Numbered from the stretch's first letter, positions 18,091 to 28,601 are shown. The stretch is DNA of 64,000 nucleotides from an uncultured Clostridium sp. (GCA_947651825.1 CANTAQ010000001.1:208598-272597); one strand, 5' to 3'. A program made the numbers and translations. Notes: a model not told the origin generated them from the letters alone.

Positions 18091-19116
18091 TTATTGTCCG
18101 ACTGTTACATTATTATCAACTGGAGCATTTAATTTATCTAAATAATCTTCGTACTCTTTTTTCAAATCTTTATCAAATATTTCTAAGTTTTTCTCTTCTC
18201 TTAATTCAACAAATGCTTTATAACTTATATTCTTATCATTTTTTAATGTATCTTCTGATAATTTTTCTATTATTGTTTCTCTTAAGTCTTCAAATTTTGC
18301 TGTTTCTCTTCTATGAATTATATGATATCCATATGAAGTTTTAACTGGTTCTTTGCTGTATGAATTGTCTTCAAGTGCAACTAATCCATCTATATATGCT
18401 TGTTCTAAGTTTGAATCTTTTCCTTGGAAGCCTAATTCTTCGTGTACTATTTTATCTCCATATTCTTTTTCTATATCTTCAAAAGTTTTTCCTGCATTTA
18501 CTTTTGCCAATATTTCATTTATTAGTGCTAATGCTTGTTCATCTGTTACTGTATCTGTAATTCTAACTAAAACATGCTCTGAATCGTATGTCTCTATTTC
18601 AGATTTATGCTCATCATAGTATTTTTGAACAGCTCCTTTCTCTAGATTTTTTTCTAAATAGTCATAAAGATATTTTGATGATTTTGTTTGTAATTCAATA
18701 TCTTTTAAAAATTCATCATAGTTTGCAAATCCATAAGCTTCAAAGAAAGCTTCTTGTGTATATCCCTGTGCAGCATACATTTGTAAATAATAATTTGCTT
18801 GTTCTTTTGCTTCTTCTTTCTCTTTGTCTGTTAGTTGATACATTTCATCTAAAATTATATTATCAACATCGCTCATTATTAAATTTAATCCATTTTGTTT
18901 TTTAACTTTTTCGTAAATATCAGATGCTTTTATACTTTTTCCTGCTACAGTTACAACTACTTCCTCTCCATATTTTAGTCTAGCAACTCCTACTGATTTT
19001 GCAAAAAAATCTAATAGTAAGCCAACTACACATGTAATAGCTATACCTATTATGATTCCTACTGTTCCTGCTATAATTGTCTCTTTTTTGTTGTTTTTTT
19101 TCTTTGTTTCTTCCAT
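18091..19116 (-). CDS. prsA: Membrane-anchored PrsA/SurA-like peptidyl-prolyl isomerase
   Basis: 341 aa. One N-terminal transmembrane helix (IIAGTVGIIIGIAITCVVGLL) places it outside the membrane. A SurA-N-like helical chaperone region (residues ~50-180) is followed by a parvulin domain: SEHVLVRIT, GKTFEDIEKEYG, EELGF, KTSYGYHIIHRRE. There is no lipobox Cys, so it is anchored by the helix rather than by lipid. The expected role is folding of exported proteins. Confidence 0.88.
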   Translation of the reverse strand: MEETKKKNNKKETIIAGTVGIIIGIAITCVVGLLLDFFAKSVGVARLKYGEEVVVTVAGKSIKASDIYEKVKKQNGLNLIMSDVDNIILDEMYQLTDKEKEEAKEQANYYLQMYAAQGYTQEAFFEAYGFANYDEFLKDIELQTKSSKYLYDYLEKNLEKGAVQKYYDEHKSEIETYDSEHVLVRITDTVTDEQALALINEILAKVNAGKTFEDIEKEYGDKIVHEELGFQGKDSNLEQAYIDGLVALEDNSYSKEPVKTSYGYHIIHRRETAKFEDLRETIIEKLSEDTLKNDKNISYKAFVELREEKNLEIFDKDLKKEYEDYLDKLNAPVDNNVTVGQ

Positions 19117-19278
19117 TCTTTTACCTTCCTTTAATCAATTTATTTTATAATATAATAATATATATTAAAATAACATTAAAATCAAGAGCAAATTTTATAT
19201 TATATAAATTAATTTTCACTCTACCATATATATTTTATATTTTTTTCAAAAATATAAATTTATATTCCATTTTTTAAC

Positions 19279-19315
19279 AAAAAGTTAGAATAGTATTCTA
19301 CTATTCTAACTTTTT
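19279..19315 (-). terminator. Long perfect terminator hairpin
   Basis: A 17-bp perfect stem with a 3-base loop ending in a T-run on either strand, two bases after the stop of the 19318 gene. Confidence 0.85.
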
Positions 19316-19317
19316 AT

Positions 19318-19749
19318 TTAAAATCTTCTTCTATATCTATTACAACCGCAACCACAGCCATTTGAATTACTGTTGTTATTATTTAAAATCTGCCCTACAG
19401 CTTCACAAATGTTGTCATCATCATCATCATTGTCATTATTGCAATTACAATTATTATTTCCATTTTCTGATATAGTATTTAAAATATTATTTAACTTCTC
19501 ACATATATTATTTTCACTTTCATTTCTATTGCAAAAATATCTAGCTATAAGAGCAGTTATAAATGCTAATAATGTATATGCCAAAGTGGCTATTAAAAAC
19601 AATTCATCAAAAGCTGCAAATGTAACAACAAGGAATATTGCAAAAATCAAACTTGCAACAGCTATTGGGCTGTTTAATAATTTTTCTAATATATATGATA
19701 TTATGATAACAGCTATAGGGAAGGCAAAAAAAATCAACAAAAGATTCAT
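19318..19749 (-). CDS. Membrane protein with Asn/Asp-rich, Cys-ending tail
   Basis: 143 aa. Three hydrophobic helices occupy the first ~75 residues. The tail is low-complexity, with NNCNCNNDNDDDDDN and a terminal GCGCGCNRYRRRF. The alternating Cys and acidic residues could bind metal, but that is only inference. GGAGG precedes the start. No family is recognised. Confidence 0.6.
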   Translation of the reverse strand: MNLLLIFFAFPIAVIIISYILEKLLNSPIAVASLIFAIFLVVTFAAFDELFLIATLAYTLLAFITALIARYFCNRNESENNICEKLNNILNTISENGNNNCNCNNDNDDDDDNICEAVGQILNNNNSNSNGCGCGCNRYRRRF

Positions 19750-19811
19750 AATATAACCTCCATTTATTTAGTTACTATAATATATTCAAATATGTCAAAT
19801 TTGGTGATTAT

Positions 19812-19857
19812 AAAATTAATTTAGGGGTTGCTCTTAAGCAACCCCTAAATTAATTTT
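19812..19857 (-). terminator. Terminator after glycyl-tRNA synthetase
   Basis: A 21-bp perfect stem with loop CTTA; the core GGGGTTGCT/AGCAACCCC is flanked by A/T tracts. It ends five bases before the glyS stop. Confidence 0.9.
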
Positions 19858-19861
19858 TGTT

Positions 19862-21247
19862 CTATTTAATTTTTTCATCTAACCATTTTTCTAATTCGTC
19901 TATATTTACTCTTACTTGCTCCATTGTGTCTCTATCTCTAATTGTTACTGAATTATCTGTTTCTGTATCAAAATCTACAGTTACACAATATGGTGTTCCT
20001 ATTTCATCTTCTCTTCTATATCTCTTTCCTATACTTCCTGCTTCATCATATTCACACATATATTTTTTTGATAATCTTTCAAATACTTCCTCTGCTTTTG
20101 AAGATAGTTTTTTAGATAATGGTAGAACTGCTACCTTTACTGGTGCCATTGATGGATGTAAGTGTAATACTGTTCTTACATCTCCTTCTCCAACTTCTTC
20201 CTCATCATATGCATCACATAAAACTGTTAAGAATATTCTATCTACACCAACTGCTGGTTCTACACAATATGGCACATATTTTTCATTTGTTTCTGGATCT
20301 AAATATGTTAAATCTTCTTTTGAAGCTTCCATATGTCTTGATAAATCATAGTCTGTTCTATCTGCTATTCCCCAAAGTTCTCCCCATCCAAATGGGAATA
20401 AGTATTCTATATCAGTTGTACCTTTACTATAGAAACTCAATTCTTCTTTTGAATGTTCTCTCATTCTTAAATTCTCTTCTTTTATTCCTATACTTACTAA
20501 CCAATCTTTACAGAAGTTCTTCCAATATTCATACCATTCTAAATCTGTTCCTGGTTTACAGAAGAATTCTAATTCCATTTGTTCAAATTCTCTTGTTCTA
20601 AATATAAAATTTCCTGGTGTTATTTCATTTCTAAATGAACGTCCCATTTGTCCTATTCCCATTGGAAGTTTTCTTCTTGTTGTTCTTTGTACATTTTTGA
20701 AATTAACAAACATTCCTTGTGCTGTTTCAGGTCTTAAATAAACTTCTGATTTAGCATCTTCTGTCACTCCCATAAATGTTTTAAACATTAAATTGAATTT
20801 TCTTATTTCAGTAAAATTTCTCTTTCCACAATTAGGACAAACTATGTTATTTTCATTAATATATTCTACTAATTGTTCATTTGTCCATCCGTCTAATCCA
20901 CTAATATCTTTTTTATTTTGGAATCCCCATTCTTCTATTAATTTATCTGCTCTATGTCTTGTTTTACATTCTTTACAATCTATAAGAGGATCACTAAATC
21001 CTCCAACATGTCCTGTTGTTACCCATACCTGTGGATTCATTATAATAGCTGCATCTATTCCAACATTATATTTAGATTCTTTTATAAATTTTCTCCACCA
21101 CATATCTTTTATGTTTTTCTTCATTTCAGCACCTAAAGGTCCGTAATCCCAGCTGTTTGAAAGTCCTCCATAGATTTCAGAGCCTGGGTATATATATCCT
21201 CTGCTTTTACATAAATTAACAATCTTATCCATAGACTTATCTGCCAT
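19862..21247 (-). CDS. glyS: Glycyl-tRNA synthetase, homodimeric type
   Basis: 461 aa. This class II synthetase charges tRNA-Gly. Motif 2 is [25 protein letters not shown] (shown by its FRNE and REFEQ core), motif 3 is [11 protein letters not shown], and zinc-type Cys are in [11 protein letters not shown] and CPNCGKRNF. The C-terminal anticodon domain begins near [14 protein letters not shown] 21247 follows AAAGGATGTGAT. It is the alpha2 form, not the two-gene alpha2beta2 form. No T-box leader was found. Confidence 0.96.
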   Translation of the reverse strand: MADKSMDKIVNLCKSRGYIYPGSEIYGGLSNSWDYGPLGAEMKKNIKDMWWRKFIKESKYNVGIDAAIIMNPQVWVTTGHVGGFSDPLIDCKECKTRHRADKLIEEWGFQNKKDISGLDGWTNEQLVEYINENNIVCPNCGKRNFTEIRKFNLMFKTFMGVTEDAKSEVYLRPETAQGMFVNFKNVQRTTRRKLPMGIGQMGRSFRNEITPGNFIFRTREFEQMELEFFCKPGTDLEWYEYWKNFCKDWLVSIGIKEENLRMREHSKEELSFYSKGTTDIEYLFPFGWGELWGIADRTDYDLSRHMEASKEDLTYLDPETNEKYVPYCVEPAVGVDRIFLTVLCDAYDEEEVGEGDVRTVLHLHPSMAPVKVAVLPLSKKLSSKAEEVFERLSKKYMCEYDEAGSIGKRYRREDEIGTPYCVTVDFDTETDNSVTIRDRDTMEQVRVNIDELEKWLDEKIK

Positions 21248-21354
21248 AAATATCACATCCTTTTTTCATTTCTTAATATTTTATATTATTTTTTAATGTA
21301 AATCAAGATAAAAGCAGAAAAAATTCTTTTATTTTATTTATACTAAAAAAAATT

Positions 21355-21429
21355 GTTCCATCTTTCTGGATTATATATTTTTTCACTTTATCTCACAAAT
21401 TATAAATAAAATATATAATCCAATGGAAC
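21355..21429 (-). terminator. Long interrupted hairpin with T-tract
   Basis: GTTCCAT (21355-21361) pairs with 21423-21429, and a 15-bp stem (21367-21381 with 21408-21422) lies inside, separated by a 5-base bulge. On the minus strand the structure ends in eight Ts. It probably terminates the ABC-exporter gene, though it is larger than other terminators here and could be a stable small RNA. Confidence 0.6.
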
Positions 21430-21490
21430 TATATTATAAAAAAGTTTATAGTAGAATTCTTAATTATAACAATCATTTTATCATTTGAAA

Positions 21491-24079
21491 TTACTCTGTT
21501 CTTAATGCTTCAACAGGATCTTTCTTTGCTGCAAATTTTGCTGGTATCAATCCTGCAATTACTGTTAAAACTACACTAATTAATACTAATATTGCTCCTC
21601 CTACAAAAGGTAATCTTGCTGCATTTGATATATCTGCTAAATGTTTTATTACCATGTTTATAGGTATTGTTAATAATACTGTTATCCCTATTCCTAATAA
21701 TCCTGCTGTTATTCCTACAATAAATGTTTCTGCATTGAATACTCTTGAAATATCTTTTTTAGATGCACCTATACTTCTTAATATTCCTATTTCTTTTGTT
21801 CTTTCTAATACAGAAATATATGTTATTATTCCTATCATTATTGATGAAACTACTAATGATATTGCAACAAATGCTATTAGTATATAACTTATTACATCTA
21901 TAATTGTACTTACAGAATTCATCATTACACCAACTATATCTGTGTAATTGATGACATCATCTTCATTTCCTGCGTCTCGTTTTTCTTGATTATATCTTTC
22001 TATAATATTTGTAATTTCATCTTTTGCTTTGAAATCTTTTGGATATATATTTATTATAGATGGACTATCTAAATCAACTATTCCTAATTTTTCACAATTA
22101 GTTTCATAAGTAGCTGAATTATTTTTTGAATATGTTTCCATTACCTTTGCAAGTTCCTCTTGACTTAATGTTTGCATATAGGCTTTTTGTTCATCTGGTA
22201 ATGAGTTATAATCAAATCCCTCTTCTGTATTCTCAGAAAATTCCATTCCTGTTAATACATTAATATTTGGATTTGCCTTTTGTTCTTTTGCTATTTCTGT
22301 TTCGTTTATTTTATTTATTGCATATTCTTGAAGTTCATATGTATAACCAATTGCTCCATTTATTGATGTTGCCACAGCTTCTTGATTTGGTCTTATAATT
22401 CCTACTACCTTTACATCTGTTGCATTATCTAATTTTTGTTTCATTAAATCTTTGTTATTAGATTTATCCACCCATAAACTTCCTTCTTTTTCATAATAAT
22501 CTGTATTTAGTAGTAATTTGAAAGATAAGTTTAATAATTCATCATAACTATATGTATTTATTTTACTTTCTTCTATTTTTTCCCCTGTTTGCAAAGCTTT
22601 ATATTTTTCTACTAATTCATTTTGATCAATTAATCCTAATGAATATAATGTGTAATCACTTATTTCATTATTTTTTCCAACTATTAAAACTACTTCATTA
22701 TATGCTGTTGGCCATTTTCCTCCTATTATTTCATATTGTGAATTTAATAGTTCTTGATTATCAAGCATTTCTGTCCAAACATCATATTGTCCTGTAACAT
22801 CCATTCCAAGTAAATTTGAATCATGTGCTTCCATCATTTCTGCCATGCCTAATTTGCTAAACAGTTGATTTGGATTTACTTGTAAATATTCTCCATCTTT
22901 TTCTTGTCTATATAAATTTAATTTTATATTATACCCATATTGAATTGCCGTTGTATAATCCTTTATATTTGTTTTATCACTTTCTAAATACTCTTTAAAA
23001 CTAACTAAGTTATTTGATTTTATTTGTTTTGAAAATGTACTTAACATATCTGATATAACATTTTTAGAATATATTACTTTTTTATCTTTATATTCAGTTG
23101 TTTCTTCTTCCTTCTGCATTAAGCTTTCTAGCATGCTTGTCATATCAACTGTTGATTCTTGTATTGTTAAAGGATATGTTGACAATGTATCTTCTTGTAC
23201 TTTATTTATATATTCTTGCACACCATTAGATAACGATAGAATCAATGCAATTCCTATAATTCCAATACTCCCTGCAAAAGCTGTTAAAAATGTTCTTCCT
23301 TTTTTAGTCATTAAATTATTCAAACTTAATGTTAATGCTGTAAAAAATTTCATATGTGTCTTTTTAGTTTTTAATTTTTCCACACTCTTCTCAACTTTGC
23401 TATTATAAGGATTTGAATCATCCACAATATTTCCATCCAATAATTTTATAATTCTTGTTGAATATTTTTCTGCAAGTTCTGGATTATGTGTCACCATTAT
23501 TACTAATCTATCTTTAGCAATTTCCTTTAGAAGTTCCATTATTTGCACACTTGTATTTGAGTCTAATGCACCTGTTGGTTCATCAGCAAGTAATATCTCT
23601 GGATTATTTATTAATGCTCTTGCTATAGCAACTCTTTGCATTTGCCCACCTGATAATTGATTTGGTTTTTTATGTATCTGATCTCCTAATCCTACTTTTT
23701 CTAGCATTTCTTTTGCACGTTTTTTTCTTTCATCTTTAGATATACCTGATAATGTTAATGCAAGTTCCACATTTGCAAGAACACTTTGATGACTTATCAG
23801 ATTATAGCTTTGAAATACAAATCCTACTGAATGATTTCTATATGAATCCCAGTCTCTATCTTTATATTCCTTTGTTGACCTTCCTTTTATTTGTAAATCT
23901 CCTGAAGAATATCTATCTAATCCCCCAATAATATTTAATAATGTAGTTTTTCCACATCCACTATGCCCTAAAATAGAAACAAATTCATTTTTTCTAAATT
24001 CAACGCTAATTCCTTTTAAGGCTCTTACCTCATTTTCTCCACTTAAGTATGATTTCTTAATATCTACTAACTTTAACAT
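21491..24079 (-). CDS. MacB-like ABC transporter, fused ATPase and permease
   Basis: 862 aa. The ATPase (1-230) has the Walker A motif GHSGCGKTT, signature LSGGQMQR, Walker B ILLADEPTGALD and switch His in MVTHNPE. The FtsX/MacB-type permease has a helix near residue 270, a ~400-residue extracytoplasmic domain, and three helices at the end. ATPase and permease in one chain fits exporters of peptides, lipoproteins or drugs (mechanotransmission type). It is monocistronic, with GAAGGGAAG before the ATG. The substrate is unknown. Confidence 0.9.
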   Translation of the reverse strand: MLKLVDIKKSYLSGENEVRALKGISVEFRKNEFVSILGHSGCGKTTLLNIIGGLDRYSSGDLQIKGRSTKEYKDRDWDSYRNHSVGFVFQSYNLISHQSVLANVELALTLSGISKDERKKRAKEMLEKVGLGDQIHKKPNQLSGGQMQRVAIARALINNPEILLADEPTGALDSNTSVQIMELLKEIAKDRLVIMVTHNPELAEKYSTRIIKLLDGNIVDDSNPYNSKVEKSVEKLKTKKTHMKFFTALTLSLNNLMTKKGRTFLTAFAGSIGIIGIALILSLSNGVQEYINKVQEDTLSTYPLTIQESTVDMTSMLESLMQKEEETTEYKDKKVIYSKNVISDMLSTFSKQIKSNNLVSFKEYLESDKTNIKDYTTAIQYGYNIKLNLYRQEKDGEYLQVNPNQLFSKLGMAEMMEAHDSNLLGMDVTGQYDVWTEMLDNQELLNSQYEIIGGKWPTAYNEVVLIVGKNNEISDYTLYSLGLIDQNELVEKYKALQTGEKIEESKINTYSYDELLNLSFKLLLNTDYYEKEGSLWVDKSNNKDLMKQKLDNATDVKVVGIIRPNQEAVATSINGAIGYTYELQEYAINKINETEIAKEQKANPNINVLTGMEFSENTEEGFDYNSLPDEQKAYMQTLSQEELAKVMETYSKNNSATYETNCEKLGIVDLDSPSIINIYPKDFKAKDEITNIIERYNQEKRDAGNEDDVINYTDIVGVMMNSVSTIIDVISYILIAFVAISLVVSSIMIGIITYISVLERTKEIGILRSIGASKKDISRVFNAETFIVGITAGLLGIGITVLLTIPINMVIKHLADISNAARLPFVGGAILVLISVVLTVIAGLIPAKFAAKKDPVEALRTE

Positions 24080-24142
24080 ATTGACTTCCCTTCATCTCTT
24101 AATTATTCATTATATTTTTATCAATATAATCTTAAAAAATCA

Positions 24143-25337
24143 TTAAACAGCATTTATTTTGCCATATATTCCGTCCTCCGCCCTCTGTTATCGACATTTT
24201 TCCTTCTCTAGCATTAATTATATTTTTTGCCAATTTTTCTCCAACTACTGCCTCTAAATCATCTATGGATAACTTATGTAAAATATTCATCTCTGTTTCA
24301 AAATTATTTAATAATTTATCCATAACTTTATTGCCAACACCTGGTATAAATGATAATGGAATTTGATATACATATTCTGGTCTTGTTTTTGGACTTTTGC
24401 TAACTGATTTATCTTTTATAGCTTGAATTCTATCATATACTCCCATTGTTATATTCTTGCTATCACATGTATCACACTTTGTTACTGGTGCTGTTCCTGG
24501 AATGTTTTTTTCACACACTTCACAATATGTTCTATGATATTTACCAAGTTTTGGATCTAATCCATAATTTGCAATAATTCTTCTTCCCTCTTCATTTTTT
24601 AATGCCATTAGCAATTCTTTAAAACTTATATCATTTACTAAAATCTTATTATATTCTCTTGCTATTTTTGGAAGTGAATGTGCATCAGAATTAGTAACAA
24701 ATGTTTTGTTTTCTAATTCTGAAATATTATCTGCTAAGTTTGTATCTGAGCTTAGCCCTAATTCTATTGCTGGCACTCTATCATATTTTTCCTTGAATAT
24801 TTTTCTTAAACTATCTGTACAATTTCCGTAGAAACTTTTATGAGGTGTAAAGCAGTGCGCTGGTATTAATATTCCATTATATTTTTCTACTATATCTATT
24901 AATACATATGCAGAAATATTTGCCCTTTGAGAACTTAATGTAATATTTTTTATATGCTTTTGCATTTCCATAGAAAATCCTTTTATATCTTCTAGATGTG
25001 GAAAAAAGCAAATATTATGTGCACTTCCACACTTACCATTTATGCCTATTTCAGAAGTTTCAATTTCACTTCCTAAAATTATACAAACTTTTTCTTTATA
25101 GATTATTCCACCATCTTTTATCTCATATGCCTCTCCTGTTTTTAGAAACTTTTCAATATCTTCTATTACATATGGTGATGCACAGTCTATTATTCCAGCT
25201 ATATTTATTCCTTTTCTATCTGAACATTCTTTAGCAATATTTGCAAAGTTTAAAGACCTTGCTGCTGTTATTTTAATTGGTTTATTATTTTCGCTTCTCC
25301 CTATATGTATATGTAAATCAGCAAATACTTCGTACAT
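24143..25337 (-). CDS. Endonuclease Q-family PHP protein, CGGAA +1 site
   Basis: 397 aa with recoding. The PHP domain starts FADLHIHIGRS and carries GSEIETSE, PAHCFTPH and NSDAHSLPK as metal ligands. A zinc ribbon follows (CEVCEKN, CDTCDSK), then a helix-hairpin-helix region (IPGVGNKVMDKLL). Family members nick DNA 5' to deaminated bases. At 24173 an in-frame CGG occurs; skipping C changes the end from GGGRNIWQNK to GGGGIYGKINAV, the Gly-rich ending typical of the family, and ends the gene at 24143 instead of 24132. The next gene is RNase H. Confidence 0.85.
24169..24173 (-). other. CGGAA +1 recoding site, EndoQ-like C-terminus
   Basis: The zero frame reads GGA GGA CGG AAT; skipping C24173 gives GGA GGA GGA ATA TAT GGC (GGGIYG), the conserved family ending. 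Confidence 0.8.
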
Positions 25338-25357
25338 CTACTTTTCCTTCTTCCTAT

Positions 25358-25793
25358 TTATATATTTTTTATGGCATTCCTTGCTAGTTCATCACACCTA
25401 TTATTATATTCATTATCACTATGTCCTTTAACCTTAATAAATGTAACTTTATGTTTTTGTGTTAAAGAATATAGTTCTTCCCATAATTCTCTATTTTTCA
25501 CAGGTTCTTTGCTAGAATTTTTCCAATTATTTTTTCTCCATCCATCTATCCAATGATTATTGAATGCATTAACTACATATGCACTATCACTATATATTTC
25601 TACTTCACATTCAAACTTTAAAGCCTTTAATCCTTCTATAACTGCTGTTATTTCCATTATATTGTTTGTTGTTTGTGGGTTTGCTCCACTCATTTCTTTT
25701 TTATTGTCTTTATACATTAAAACAGTCCCCCAACCACCAGGTCCTGGATTTCCGTGAACATGCTCCATCAGTATATATTATAACTTTTTCCAT
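25358..25793 (-). CDS. rnhA: Ribonuclease HI, CGGAA +1 site at codon 14
   Basis: 144 aa with recoding. It degrades RNA in RNA-DNA hybrids. The true start is ATG 25793: [12 protein letters not shown], with the first catalytic Asp, then an in-frame CGG at 25754. Skipping its C gives GNPGPGGWG, the invariant next motif. Without recoding only ~27 residues are made. A Met at 25768 opens the downstream frame but lacks the catalytic strand, so it cannot encode an active enzyme. Other catalytic residues: [44 protein letters not shown] precedes ATG 25793. Confidence 0.93.
25750..25754 (-). other. CGGAA +1 recoding site, RNase HI
   Basis: The zero frame reads TGT TCA CGG AAA; skipping C25754 gives TGT TCA GGA AAT CCA GGA, joining DGACS to GNPGPGG exactly as in all RNase HI enzymes. 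Confidence 0.95.
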
Positions 25794-25880
25794 CTTTCCC
25801 CTCTCACGCATTGTTTTTTTTTACTTATTGTGATATTATATCAGTAAATAATAAAAAAAATCAATAGTAAAGGAGTCTAT

Positions 25881-27104
25881 ATGAGTAAAATTTTAGGAGT
25901 AATTTCTGAATATAACCCTATGCATAATGGACATCAATACCATCTAGAGCAATCTATAAAGCTTGTAAATCCAGACTTCTCAGTTTGTATTATGAGTGGA
26001 AACTTTATGGAACGTGGTGATGCTGCAATTATCAGTAAATGGGCTCGTACAAAAGCTGCTCTAAAAGCTGGTTTTGACATGGTTATCGAACTTCCAACAA
26101 TATATAGTATTTCAAGTGCCGAAAACTTTGCTGCTGGAGCTATAAAAATCTTAAATGTTTTAGGTGATGATGTAACACTCTCTTTTGGTAGCGAGTGTGG
26201 AAATGTAGAAGTGTTAAATAATTTAGCAAAAATACTTCTGGAAGAACCTCCTGAATACGTTACAATGCTCCGTCACGAACTTGCTAAAGGATTACCTTTT
26301 CCAAAAGCTCGCGAAAATGCTTTATTACTATATTTAAATGATATTAGAAATTCTGCCTCTGTCCTTTCTGAACCTAATAATATTTTAGGAATTGAATACT
26401 TAAAGCAAATACAAAAAACAAATAATAAAATCAAAGCAATCTCTATTAAACGTATAGGTGCAGGTTATAATAGTACTTCCACTTCTAGTGAATATTCGAG
26501 TGCCACTGCAATTAGAGAATTATTAATGAATCAAAAATCAGTAAAAAAATTTATGCCTACAATTTCTTATGAAATTTTGAAAGAAGAATGTGCTTTAGGC
26601 AACTTTGTTCTTGGTCTTTCTGAATTTGAAAAAGAAATATTATATAAAATCAGGAGTATGTCTATTAAAGAACTTTCAAAAGTTCCTGATGTATCTGAAG
26701 GATTAGAATATAAAATTAAAGAAGCAGCTAATAGTTGTAACAAATTAGACGATTTAATTTTTATGATAAAATCAAAACGTTATACACTAACAAGAATACA
26801 CAGAATTTTGTTATATATTTTACTAAGTATTAATGAAACTGATTATTCTAATTCAAAACGAATTACTCCTTATCTTAGAATATTAGGTGTAAGTCAGGCT
26901 GGTAAACATCTTTTATCAGAATTATCTATAAATAAGAAAAATAATATTATAACATCTGTAAAAGAATTCTTAGATACTAGCAATAATCGAATATTAAAAT
27001 CAATGCTTGAAAAAGATATTTATTCTAGCAATATTTATACCCTTGCATATAAAAAGAACTCTTCTTCTAATTTAGATTATACAGAAAAGTTAATAGTTGT
27101 TTAA
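25881..27104 (+). CDS. tmcAL: tRNA(Met) cytidine acetate ligase (TmcAL/YlbM)
   Basis: 407 aa. It acetylates C34 of elongator tRNA-Met using acetate and ATP. The nucleotidyltransferase motif is GVISEYNPMHNGHQYHLEQ (HxGH type), followed by MSGNFMERGDAAIISKWAR and the YSSATAIRELL (ISSTxIR-like) segment. It is a plus-strand gene, divergent from rnhA. AAAGGAG precedes the ATG. The length is normal and it has no in-frame CGG. Confidence 0.93.
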   Translation: MSKILGVISEYNPMHNGHQYHLEQSIKLVNPDFSVCIMSGNFMERGDAAIISKWARTKAALKAGFDMVIELPTIYSISSAENFAAGAIKILNVLGDDVTLSFGSECGNVEVLNNLAKILLEEPPEYVTMLRHELAKGLPFPKARENALLLYLNDIRNSASVLSEPNNILGIEYLKQIQKTNNKIKAISIKRIGAGYNSTSTSSEYSSATAIRELLMNQKSVKKFMPTISYEILKEECALGNFVLGLSEFEKEILYKIRSMSIKELSKVPDVSEGLEYKIKEAANSCNKLDDLIFMIKSKRYTLTRIHRILLYILLSINETDYSNSKRITPYLRILGVSQAGKHLLSELSINKKNNIITSVKEFLDTSNNRILKSMLEKDIYSSNIYTLAYKKNSSSNLDYTEKLIVV

Positions 27105-27111
27105 GGAAGAT

Positions 27112-27145
27112 AAAAAATGTGTATCCTATAAGATACACATTTTTT
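27112..27145. terminator. Bidirectional terminator between convergent genes
   Basis: The 14-bp arms AAAAAATGTGTATC/GATACACATTTTTT have a 6-base loop and serve tmcAL and the methyltransferase gene. Confidence 0.88.
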
Positions 27146-27855
27146 TATCTTCCATCCTCATCATCATCTCTATCTTTTTGATTAGGAAATTCTACAAGTT
27201 TTTCATTACTAGAAAAAACAATTAGTTTTCCATTTCCTAGTTCAAATTCATTAAGTGCTGCTTCTCTATCAAATCCATCTACTCTAAAACCGTGTTCTCT
27301 CAATAATTTTTCAATATTTTCGCTAGAGAAATAATTCATATATAGATATGTTCCTGGTCTATATGGTTCTTCTACCATTACTTGTTCATTTCCTTCTTGC
27401 AATATTAAAAGTAATTTTCCATCAGGTTTCAAAACCCTTTTAAATGATTCCAATACTTGTGGTAACATTTCAGTTGGAATGTGAAATAGTGAGCAATTTG
27501 AAACAATACCATCAAAAGTATTATCTGGATAAGCTATATTTGCCATATCCATTAACTGAAATCTACCTTGTGGATATCTTTCCTTTGCTACCTCTAACAT
27601 TCCTCTAGACAAATCAATTCCTATTGTTTCAAAACCTTTTTCTTGCATATATTTGCAATCCTGTCCAACTCCACAACCTGCATCTAGTATTCCTCTTCCA
27701 TTTAAAGATTGAAGAAATCTATCTATATATTTTCTATTAGACGGGTCTTCATAAAATTCAGCTGCATATTCCTCTGCAATATCATCATAATCATCAATAA
27801 CTGATTTTACCTTTTCTTTTGTTGTTAAGTTCCCTATTTTTCTATTTTCTGGCAT
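27145..27855 (-). CDS. SAM-dependent class I methyltransferase
   Basis: 236 aa. The Rossmann motif I is ILDAGCGVGQDCKYM, the acidic motif II is ETIGIDLSRGML, motif III is FDGIVSNCSLFHI, and KRVLKPDGKLLLI closes the core, as in Methyltransf_11/25 families. A charged tail (NQKDRDDDEDGR) follows. It lies 20 bases downstream of yebC in the same direction. The substrate is unknown. Confidence 0.85.
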   Translation of the reverse strand: MPENRKIGNLTTKEKVKSVIDDYDDIAEEYAAEFYEDPSNRKYIDRFLQSLNGRGILDAGCGVGQDCKYMQEKGFETIGIDLSRGMLEVAKERYPQGRFQLMDMANIAYPDNTFDGIVSNCSLFHIPTEMLPQVLESFKRVLKPDGKLLLILQEGNEQVMVEEPYRPGTYLYMNYFSSENIEKLLREHGFRVDGFDREAALNEFELGNGKLIVFSSNEKLVEFPNQKDRDDDEDGR

Positions 27856-27875
27856 AAAATATCTCCTTTATTTTA

Positions 27876-28601
27876 TTACTCATCCCAGTTATGATATATA
27901 TCAATAACATCATCTAATTCATCTAATTTTTCTAATATTAATTCCATTCTCTTAACTGAATTCTCATCTAGCTCAACATAATTGTTTGGTACCATTTTAA
28001 TATCTGCTTCTACAAATTTCAGTCCACTTTTTTCTAGTGCTTCACTTAATGTTGAAAAATCGTCTGGTGCTGAAGTAATTTCATAGAATTCTTCTTCTGA
28101 TTCTAAATTTTCTGCTCCATTATCTAATGCAAGTAACATTAAATCGTCTTCAGTCAATTCTGTAGATGCTTTTTCTATTACTATTACTCCTTTTCTTTCA
28201 AACATATATGATACACACCCAGATGTTCCTAATTTTCCTCCAAATTTATCAAAAACATGTCTAACATCTGCAGCTGTTCTATTTTTATTATCTGTTGATG
28301 CATTTACTATTACTGCAACTCCACTTGGTCCATATCCTTCATATGTAATTTCTTCATAGTTTTCACTATTACCTGCTCCAGCTGCCTTTTTTATCGAGTT
28401 ATTAATTGTGTCATTTGGCATGTTATTTGCTTTACACTTTGCAATAACTTCTCTTAATTTAGAGTTTGCGATTGGATCTGGTCCACCCATCTTTACAGCC
28501 ATTAATAATTCTCTTCCAAGTTTTGTAAATATTTTTCCTCTTGCAGCATCTGCTTTTCCTTTTCTTGCTTGAATATTATGCCACTTACTGTGTCCTGACA
28601 T
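27876..28601 (-). CDS. yebC: YebC/PmpR family protein
   Basis: 241 aa. The family start is [18 protein letters not shown], with the conserved [15 protein letters not shown] and [13 protein letters not shown] segments. It was long called a transcriptional regulator; homologs are now linked to translation (TACO1, relief of ribosome stalling). ATG 28601 follows GGAGG; the upstream in-frame codon at 28646 has none. A translation-related factor is of interest given the recoding sites in this window, but no link is shown. Confidence 0.94.
   Translation of the reverse strand: MSGHSKWHNIQARKGKADAARGKIFTKLGRELLMAVKMGGPDPIANSKLREVIAKCKANNMPNDTINNSIKKAAGAGNSENYEEITYEGYGPSGVAVIVNASTDNKNRTAADVRHVFDKFGGKLGTSGCVSYMFERKGVIVIEKASTELTEDDLMLLALDNGAENLESEEEFYEITSAPDDFSTLSEALEKSGLKFVEADIKMVPNNYVELDENSVKRMELILEKLDELDDVIDIYHNWDE

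Noticed and set aside
21257..21490. A T-box leader for glyS.
   Set aside because: No specifier stem, no GGGTGG-type T-box core, and the hairpin lies in the wrong place and orientation for an antiterminator.
25358..25768. RNase H starting at Met 25768.
   Set aside because: That start would lack the first beta-strand with the catalytic Asp; the true start is 25793 in the other frame.
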